The notes below the pieces were generated by a model, which was not told the origin of the DNA, did not search any database, and saw only the letters and a program-made list of their open reading frames with translations. Shown here piece after piece: positions 15,497 through 21,900 of a DNA stretch of 32,779 bases; the first letter of the stretch is position 1; each line of letters begins with the position of its first letter. Location: contig JAIETA010000097.1 of the NCBI GenBank assembly GCA_019745575.1, positions 1 to 32,779 of the forward strand, read 5' to 3'. The translations under genes and the position numbers were made by a program. The DNA is from Reyranella sp. (GTDB lineage: Bacteria; Pseudomonadota; Alphaproteobacteria; Reyranellales; Reyranellaceae).

Positions 15497-15979
15497 ATGG
15501 CCAAAGTCGGCGACAAGGTGCCCAGCGCCACGTTGCGCATGATGGGCCCCGAGGGCCCCAAGGCAGTGACTACGGAAGAGCTTTTTGCCCCCGGCAAGAA
15601 GGTGGTGGCGTTCGCGCTGCCGGGTGCGTTCACCCCCACTTGAAGCGCCAAGCATGTGCCAGGTTTTCTGGCCAACATTGACGCGATCAAGGCCAAGGGC
15701 GTGTCCGACGTCGCCTGTATCTCGGTGAACGACGCCTTCGTGATGGGCGCCTGGGGCAAGGAACAGAAGGTCGGTGACAAGATCCTGATGCTGGGCGACG
15801 GCAATGCCGAGTTCGCCGAGGCGATGGGTCTCACCATGGACGGTTCTAAGTTCGGTCTGGGCAAGCGCAGCCAGCGCTTCGCCATGATCGTCCAGGACAG
15901 CGTGATCAAGGAGCTGCTGGTCGAGAAGCCCGGCGCCTTCGAGGCCTCGACGGCCGAGAACGTCCTGAAGCATCTCTAG
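15497..15979 (+). CDS. peroxiredoxin (Prx5-like) with in-frame TGA at the peroxidatic position: candidate selenoprotein
   Basis: Read with TGA 15641-15643 as selenocysteine, 160 residues start at ATG 15497 (AAGGAG at 15483-15488) and end at TAG 15977-15979. The peroxiredoxin signature P-x3-T-x2-C is present as PGAFTPT followed by residue 49, the TGA; then [24 protein letters not shown] and RFAMIV with Arg127 of the active site. The frame is uninterrupted on both sides of the TGA. The enzyme would reduce hydroperoxides using an external thiol; the only cysteine is Cys74 in VACISVND. A hairpin fitting a bacterial SECIS lies at 15654-15678. The alternative, a nonsense mutation or TGC-to-TGA base error, would have to hit exactly the catalytic codon. 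No sel genes are in the window. Confidence 0.88.
15641..15685 (+). promoter_or_regulatory. SECIS-like element after the in-frame TGA
   Basis: The upper stem GCCAG (15658-15662) pairs with CTGGC (15668-15672) around a GTTTT loop whose first base is G. A second stem ATGT (15654-15657) pairs with ACAT (15675-15678) with a 2-nt bulge, and CGC (15646-15648) can pair with GCG (15683-15685). The stem starts 14 nt, and the apical loop 19 nt, after the TGA. A small apical hairpin at about this distance with an early loop G is the known bacterial SECIS pattern read by SelB. Confidence 0.75.
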
Positions 15980-16005
15980 CGCTTCGCCTCCGGCGCAGCC
16001 AAGAT

Positions 16006-16042
16006 CGGCGGCGGGACGCAAGTTCCGCCGCCGTTTTCTTTT
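16006..16042 (+). terminator. rho-independent terminator of the peroxiredoxin gene
   Basis: CGGCGGCGGGA (16006-16016) pairs over 11 positions, including one G-T, with TTCCGCCGCCG (16023-16033) around a CGCAAG loop. It is followed by TTTTCTTTT (16034-16042). It starts 26 bp after the peroxiredoxin stop at 15979, which argues that transcripts run through the whole 160-codon frame, beyond the TGA. Confidence 0.88.
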
Positions 16043-16050
16043 GGGGGACC

Positions 16051-16923
16051 ATGAAGGCCACCGACCCAGAGCTGTTCTCCGGCCTCGTGCCGATCGACGG
16101 CGCCACGCGCCTCTACGGCACGATCGGCGATCCGATCCGCCAGCTGCGCATGACCGGCATCATGCCGCAGGTCTTCGCTGCGGTCGGCGCCAACGCCGTG
16201 TGGCTGCCGTTCGAAGGCGGCGCAGGCCTGCTGCCGGTGATGCTGCGGGCGCTCGTCGAGATGCGCAACCTCGGCGGCTTCACCGTCACCATCCCGCACA
16301 AGACGGCGGTCCTGCCGCTGCTCGACCGCACGACGCGGCGCGCCCAGGCGGCAGGCAGCATCAACCTGGTGCGGCGCGAGGCCGACGGCGGGCTGGCCGG
16401 CGACAGCGTCGACGGCGTGGGCTTCGTGCGCGGCCTGGAAGCGCAGGGCCACCGCGTGCGCGGCGCCAGCGTCTGGCTAGTCGGCCTGGGCGGCGCCGGC
16501 GGCGCCATCGCGGCGGCGCTCTGCGAGGCCGGCGTCGGCCGCCTGCTGGTCACCGAGATCGACGACGCACGGGCCGAGACCGCGATCGACCGCCTGCTCA
16601 CCCACTACCCCGACACGCCGGTGGCGCAGGTCGACGCGCCGCCCAAGGGCGTCCACATCGCCGTCAACGCCACGCCGCTCGGCCTCAAGCCCGGCGACCC
16701 GCCGGCCTTCGACCCGGTGGCGCTCGATCCCGGCGCGCTGGTCGCCGAGGTCATCATGAGCCCGGCCCAGACGCCGCTGCTGCAGCGTGCCCGCGCCCAC
16801 GGCCGGCGCATCCATCCCGGCCGCCACATGCTCGACCACCAGATCCCGCTCTATCTGGAATGGTTCGGCATCGACGACCGCGGCGTCGATGTCATCGCCC
16901 TGGTGCGCTCGATCGGCGGCTGA
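16051..16923 (+). CDS. shikimate dehydrogenase-like (AroE family) protein, divergent active site
   Basis: 290 residues from ATG 16051 (GGGGGA only 2 nt upstream). The fold is AroE: an N-terminal substrate domain with VTIPHK (Lys84, the catalytic lysine position) and DSVDGVG (Asp121, the catalytic aspartate position), a GLGGAGGAI nucleotide loop near 145, VNATPLGL, and a C-terminal HMLDHQIPLYLEWFG. However, the two serines that bind the shikimate carboxylate are Leu32 and Met34 (DPIRQLRM), the NVT asparagine is Thr78, and the NTD asparagine is Ser119. It is therefore probably a paralogue with another substrate rather than the biosynthetic enzyme. It begins 8 bp after the terminator of the peroxiredoxin gene and may depend on read-through or its own promoter. 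Confidence 0.85.
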   Translation: MKATDPELFSGLVPIDGATRLYGTIGDPIRQLRMTGIMPQVFAAVGANAVWLPFEGGAGLLPVMLRALVEMRNLGGFTVTIPHKTAVLPLLDRTTRRAQAAGSINLVRREADGGLAGDSVDGVGFVRGLEAQGHRVRGASVWLVGLGGAGGAIAAALCEAGVGRLLVTEIDDARAETAIDRLLTHYPDTPVAQVDAPPKGVHIAVNATPLGLKPGDPPAFDPVALDPGALVAEVIMSPAQTPLLQRARAHGRRIHPGRHMLDHQIPLYLEWFGIDDRGVDVIALVRSIGG

Positions 16924-16945
16924 GGGCGGCGGCTGAGGGCCTTTA

Positions 16946-16965
16946 TCCGACGCCTAAATGTCGGA
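16946..16965. repeat. short inverted repeat after the AroE-like gene
   Basis: TCCGAC (16946-16951) and GTCGGA (16960-16965) are separated by GCCTAAAT. The T-rich and A-rich flanks lie on the wrong sides for a plus-strand terminator, so its role is unclear. Confidence 0.35.
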
Positions 16966-17032
16966 AAAACACGGCCCGGCGGCCAAGCCCCTGGCCCGCC
17001 GCGCGAATTTCCGCCGTTTCCCGACACCCTGC

Positions 17033-17089
17033 TGTCGATTAATTCCCCTTCGTGTCGATAAATGCCGCCACCGACGGTGTCGATAAATT
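17033..17089 (+). repeat. three direct repeats TGTCGAT(A/T)AAT, possible IS21-like end remnant
   Basis: TGTCGATTAATT (17033-17044), TGTCGATAAATG (17053-17064) and TGTCGATAAATT (17078-17089) lie in the same orientation, 20 and 25 bp apart. A 14-bp perfect palindrome, GGCCCGGCCGGGCC, starts at 17090. IS21-family elements begin with TGT and carry several such repeats at each end. No transposase gene or opposite end is present, so at most a relic. The rest of the 286-bp gap (16924-17209) shows no gene; GCGGAATCG occurs twice (17169 and 17201). Confidence 0.5.
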
Positions 17090-17209
17090 GGCCCGGCCGG
17101 GCCGGCGCCCATCCGGAACCCCCGGGACACACATCGATCAGCGTACCAAATTTCCTAGCATTTCCCTGCGGAATCGGCAACTTTTTCTTGTGGAGAACTA
17201 GCGGAATCG

Positions 17210-18225
17210 CTACCAGCCACGGTCGGCGACGAACTTGTATCTCCAGTTCGCCGCCGTGAGAGCTGTGTAGGCGCCAGACGACTTGTTGAGCACGCCGTAC
17301 GGGTTGCCGGACGTCATGAACGACAGGCCGTTTCGGGTTTTCGACAGGCCGAAATTCGTCGAGAACGCCCCGTTGTTGCCGGCGACGGCCGTGCCGTTCA
17401 ACTGGTCGCCAATGGCGTAACCATTGTCGGCGGTCGTGCATTCGATGATGTACTCGATCGTCCGGGGCGGCAGGCCGAGATTGTGGCTCCTGGTGACGGC
17501 GACGCCGGCGGCCGAGAGCGTCGCCGTCCACCCCGAGTCGTACCGCCCGTTGTAGGCGTAGGCCACCGCCGAGGTCACCGCCGAGCCCGACGTCACCGCC
17601 TCGCCCAGGAACACCAGGTAGGCCTGCGGCGCGGTCGAGCCGTTGCCAAGATAGCCCCTCATCTCGGCAATGTTGAAGGTGAACAGGCCGTTGGTAGTGG
17701 CCGGCGTGCCGCCCCATTGATAGACCGGCGCCTGCGTCGTGGCGCCGGCCGTCAGCGTGCCGCTGGTGGCGACCGTCACATAAAGATAGTTGGTGGCGCT
17801 GGCGGTGAGGCCCGACCATGTGAGGTTCGCCGTCGTCACGCCCACGAGGTCCTTGGCGGCGCCGCTCGTCGAATCGGCATTGTTGGCGGCCGTGACGGCA
17901 AGCGGCGCGGCGGCGCTCACGTTCTGGGTCGACAGCGACAGGCTGGCGGCGGTGGCCGGCAGGAAGTTGGGCAGGCCGGCGGTCGTCACCGGCCCGGCCG
18001 AAACGGTCTGGCGCGGGCTCGATCCACCGCCCGACGACGGCGGCGGCGGCGGCGGCAGATTGTTGATGCAGTTCAGCAGGTAGGTGAAATGGCCATCACC
18101 TGCGTGGCGTCGGCGTTGGTGCCGTTGGCCAGGGTGGTGGGGAAGCTGCCGGCGCAGTTCTGCGCCAAGGCGGCGGCCGGGGTCAGTAGAAGGCCGCATA
18201 GGGCAGCGACGAAAGTCCTGATCAT
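17210..18225 (-). pseudogene. secreted protein with tail-fibre-like features, frameshifted near its N-terminus
   Basis: The natural start is ATG 18223-18225, with GGGGAGG at 18232-18238 six nt away, giving a clear signal peptide (MIRTFVAALCGLLLTPAAALAQ) and then NCAGSFPTTLANGTNADATQ. That frame stops soon after VMAISPTC, while the adjoining frame continues as FTYLLNCINNLPPPPPP and on for ~290 residues to TAG at 17210. One missing base around 18086-18096 (GCCATTTC where GCCAATTTC would restore the frame) explains this. The body is Ser/Thr/Ala-rich, with YNGRYDSGW and ECTTADNGYAIGDQ segments of the kind seen in phage-tail-like secreted proteins. It diverges from the YD/RHS operon. A real lesion and a sequencing error are both possible. 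Confidence 0.72.
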
Positions 18226-18314
18226 CTCGAACCTCCCCGGATCGGGCCGACGACGCCTACAAGATCAGATCGACTATGCAACTAACGCGAATCATGGCTG
18301 CGGTCCATACAACC

Positions 18315-18328
18315 CACGTGCATACGTG
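18315..18328. repeat. palindrome in the divergent promoter region of the RHS island
   Basis: CACGT-GCAT-ACGTG lies in the 169-bp gap between the minus-strand secreted protein and the first gene of the RHS operon. It could be an operator for either side; no flanking -35/-10 pair is convincing. Confidence 0.35.
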
Positions 18329-18394
18329 CTCTGCACTCTTGCAGGTGTCGCCGCGCGCCAGACCGGCATAGGCTTGAAATCGGGAGGTGATCGC

Positions 18395-18685
18395 ATGTCG
18401 CCACCGGACCGCGCGTCGCGCCATCGTAAACGTTCATTCATAATCGCCGCCGCGGCGCTCGGCCTGCTGGCGGCCGCGCCGGCCCTCGCGGCCAACGGCT
18501 CTGTCGTCTACACCTACGACGCGCTCGGCCGCCTCACGACGGCGAGCTACGACACCGGCGTGTGCATCGCCTACACCTACGACGCCAACGGCAACCGGCT
18601 GTCGGAGAAGATCCTGGTGACCAGCCCGACCAGCACCGGCATGTGGGGTTGTTTCAACTGGAGCAACGCACGGTGGGGGCCGTGA
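18395..18685 (+). CDS. small exported YD-repeat protein
   Basis: 96 residues from ATG 18395 with GGGAGG at 18382-18387. A basic start (RASRHRKRS) leads into a hydrophobic signal peptide ending PALAANG. The mature part is little more than two YD units, VVYTYDALGRLTTASYD and AYTYDANGNRLSEK, and a short tail with CFNWSN. YD repeats normally come in long arrays forming the shell of RHS proteins, so a stand-alone two-repeat exported protein is unusual. It may be a degraded 3' fragment of an RHS gene that kept expression signals, or a small partner of the large RHS protein. Its stop overlaps the next start (TGATG). Confidence 0.8.
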   Translation: MSPPDRASRHRKRSFIIAAAALGLLAAAPALAANGSVVYTYDALGRLTTASYDTGVCIAYTYDANGNRLSEKILVTSPTSTGMWGCFNWSNARWGP

Positions 18686-18972
18686 TGAGATCGCATGCCT
18701 TCGCGGCTCTTGTCGCCCTGCTCATCGGATGGGCTGCAAGCGGGGCGTTTGCTCAAGCCACTGCTCAACCCGGCAAAGACTACCTGCCGCAGCCTCCGCC
18801 AATCACGTGGCCGAGGGATCAGGAAAGCACGTCGCGCCAGAGCGGTGACAACTACCAGAAGGCCATGCGCGACCTGGAAATGCGCGATGCGGCTTCGCCG
18901 AAGCCCGTGGCACCTCGCCGGCGCGAGGAAGGCCCGCTCCCCAATCGCCCAGCAGAGTGGGACAAGCGATGA
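18685..18972 (+). CDS. small exported protein of unknown function
   Basis: 95 residues from ATG 18685, overlapping the previous stop by one base (a GTG one codon upstream is possible; GGTGGGGG lies just before). The signal peptide is MRSHAFAALVALLIGWAASG with probable cleavage after AFA. The mature part is hydrophilic and proline-rich (KDYLPQPPPITWP), followed by a charged segment (NYQKAMRDLEMRD) and a basic Pro/Arg tail. I do not recognise the family. The stop overlaps the start of the RHS gene by 4 bp (ATGA), so the three genes form one translationally coupled unit. A chaperone or adaptor for export of the RHS protein is conceivable but unsupported. Confidence 0.75.
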   Translation: MRSHAFAALVALLIGWAASGAFAQATAQPGKDYLPQPPPITWPRDQESTSRQSGDNYQKAMRDLEMRDAASPKPVAPRRREEGPLPNRPAEWDKR

Positions 18973-21900
18973 GTACGAAGCGGGCCTTCAGCAACCGTAG
19001 CCGTTTGGTTGCTTGCCTGCTCGCACTGCTGTCGGCTTGGGTGGCCATTCCCACAACGCTCAGAGCACAAGGCTACATAGCTCCGGAGCTTGTGGAACTC
19101 TCCCGCGCCCTGAAAGGCGATCCCGATCTCGTCTACGAGTACGTCTACAACAACGTCGCTACCGTTCCGCGGTATGGCAGCATCAAAGGGCCGCTTGGCG
19201 CGTTCGTCGATCGTCAGGGTACTGCATTCGACCAGGCCGAGCTGATGGTGACCCTGCTCAGGCAGGCGGGTGTCTCGGCAAACTTCGTGACCGGAGAGAT
19301 CGAGCTGACGGCGGCGCAGCTCACGGCTTGGCTGGGAGTCGACAATTACTACTACAGCGTCGCCGGTGCCCTGTGGTTTGGTGGGTTCCCATACTCCGAT
19401 ACAACCGTCGGCAATACTGTCATCAGCGTGCGGCTTGGTTGGGCTTGGGTCGAGGTCAACATCGGTGGGACCAACTACGTGTTCGACCCGGCGACCAAGA
19501 ACATCACTCGGACCGCCGGTATGGGCAGAACCGCCATTTCGAACGCCGCCGGATACGATCGAACGACCTTTCTTGCGAATGCCGCCGCTGTAACGACCAC
19601 GAGCCCCTGGGCGTTGACATCACTCAACCGGAACAAAGTGCGCAGCGATCTGACCGCCTACTCTTCGCAACTCACCCAGTACATCCGGTCCAACAACCCA
19701 GCCGCTGCAACTGCCGACATCATTGGCGGGGCATCGATCGTGCCGCTTGGCTTGGGAACGCAACAGCGCATCGCGAGCCTGCCCAACCAGGTAGGGACGC
19801 CTACCGTTTCGGCATCGATCGGAAGCCAGTTCAGAGCGAAGATCACGCTGCAACTCGGGTCCAATGCCAGCAATGGCGTGTTCACGCAGCTTACATCTGA
19901 GATCGTGTTCACGACGGCGGACGTGTACGGCCGAAGCTTGTGGGTGTCGTTCTCGAGCGGCGCAATTGCAAGCTTGATGCTCGATGACGCCGCTCAGCTG
20001 ACGGCGAGTGGCACTGTGCCGAGCGGTCGGCGGCTCACGGTACGCATTTCGTTGTCGTATCCGTCTGCGCCAGGGACCATGAACCCGGCAGTGTCGAACA
20101 ATGACGACACTCGCCTTGTGCCGGGCGCCGACAAGGTGTTTGGCCTGGCGACCAGCTGGGGACCTGTCGGAAGAGGATTGGTAGACCGTCATCAAAGGCT
20201 GCTCAGAGACGCTATTGCCGCCAACCCAGGCAACCCGACCGCACCGGCAGTACTTGCTCACAGCTTTCTGGTGATCTGCTACACCTACCAAGCTCAGGTG
20301 TCGCAGGCCTTCACTTTGATTGGTCAGATGGGCGGTGTTCTACCCTTCTTGTACCACCAAGCCGGAACCGTAGGCATCGGCACGTTTGGCAATGTAACCG
20401 GCCCGTATATCAGCATGTGGATCGTGTCGATCTGGGCGTCGCAACAATCCGCGCGTCCAGACACACCATTTGCGAACCCTCTGGAGACGACGGCGTTCGC
20501 CACGCTCGCCATGGCAGCCAGCGTCTTCGAATCTGCGGTAATCGAGCAGACGCAACCGGACTCGGTCGCTGTGTCGACAGTGAAGCTGATCGATACGGCG
20601 GTGCAGCAGGGCATCCGCATCTTCGACATCAACAACAACACGAATCCCGGCAACAACAGCAGCTACTACTCCAGCACGATCCGGCCCATCCTCCAGAGCA
20701 CATGGGCCGCGGGGGATCTCTCGGCGGTCGGCACAAACGTGGCGGCCGGCGAACGCGTCATTACTGCCCAGAGCGGCGCGATCAACGTGAGTCAGTACTA
20801 TGGCGCGGGTTGGTTCCGCATCATCCAGAGCGTGGATTCCATCGGTGGATCCATCAGCGGCAATTTGCGCGGAGGATCGCCTGGCGTCGACATTCCAGAC
20901 CTGGATATCTGGACGAATACCGCCTTTTCGGTTCAGCCATGGGCGCTGGACCCCTGGTCTACCGTGATTGGTTCCTCGGAAGGCAATGGCGGAGCCCTCT
21001 GGGGATTCGTTTCAAGCGGGTTCGATCCGACCAACCTCGTCACGGGTGACTACTATCTCACGTCCACCGATCTCTCGGTCGGTAGCCAGCCCCTGCCTTA
21101 CGGGCTGAGCTTCAGCCGTTACTACGACTCCGGGACTCGCTTGCAAGATGGCCCTTTAGGGCTTGGCTGGCGGCACAGCTTTGCCATCACGGCGAAACCA
21201 GACAGCGATCCTTTTGGCGCCCTCGCCGAATCTTCGCCGATTGCGGGAATCGGAGCGATCATTGCGATTCTGGTGACGTTCGACATTTTCGATATGAACA
21301 TCGTCAGCGGGCGGCCGCTCGACCGAATCGTGATCGGCTCGGTAACCAACAGATGGATGGCCGACCAAACCACCACGAATGTCGCGGCGATCACCCAGTC
21401 GGGCCTTGTCGAGCATTTCACCAGGCTGCCCGACGGCAGCTACAATCCGCCGCCCGGCTCGGCGGCGACGCTCTCGCTCGCTGGCGGCGCCTACACATAC
21501 GTTGCCAAGGACCGCACGACGCTAACCTTCAACACCGACGGCAACCTCGTCAGTTGGATCAGCCCGGCCGGCGCGGCGATGACACTCAACTACACGGGCA
21601 GCCCGCAGGTTCTCTCTTCGGTGACGAACAATCTCGGCCGGTCGCTCAATCTCTTCTACACGGCGAGTCGTGTCAGTCAGGTCTCCGACGACACCGGCCG
21701 CAGCATCTCCTTCACGTATGACGGCGCCGGCAACCTCACGTCGTTCGTCGATCCTCTCGGCCAGACGACCAGCCACGCCTACGACCAGCCCGGCCGCATG
21801 ACGCAGCTCTTCTACCCGTCAACACCCGGTGTGCCCTTCGTCACCAACACCTACGATTCGCTGAGCCGCGTGCAGGCCCAGACCAACATCCTGGGCGGCG

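Noticed and set aside
15497..15643. A 48-residue truncated peroxiredoxin followed by a separate gene starting around 15656
   Set aside because: Both parts are one continuous frame of one domain, the break is the catalytic codon itself, and the second part has no ribosome-binding site. Selenocysteine read-through explains all of it.
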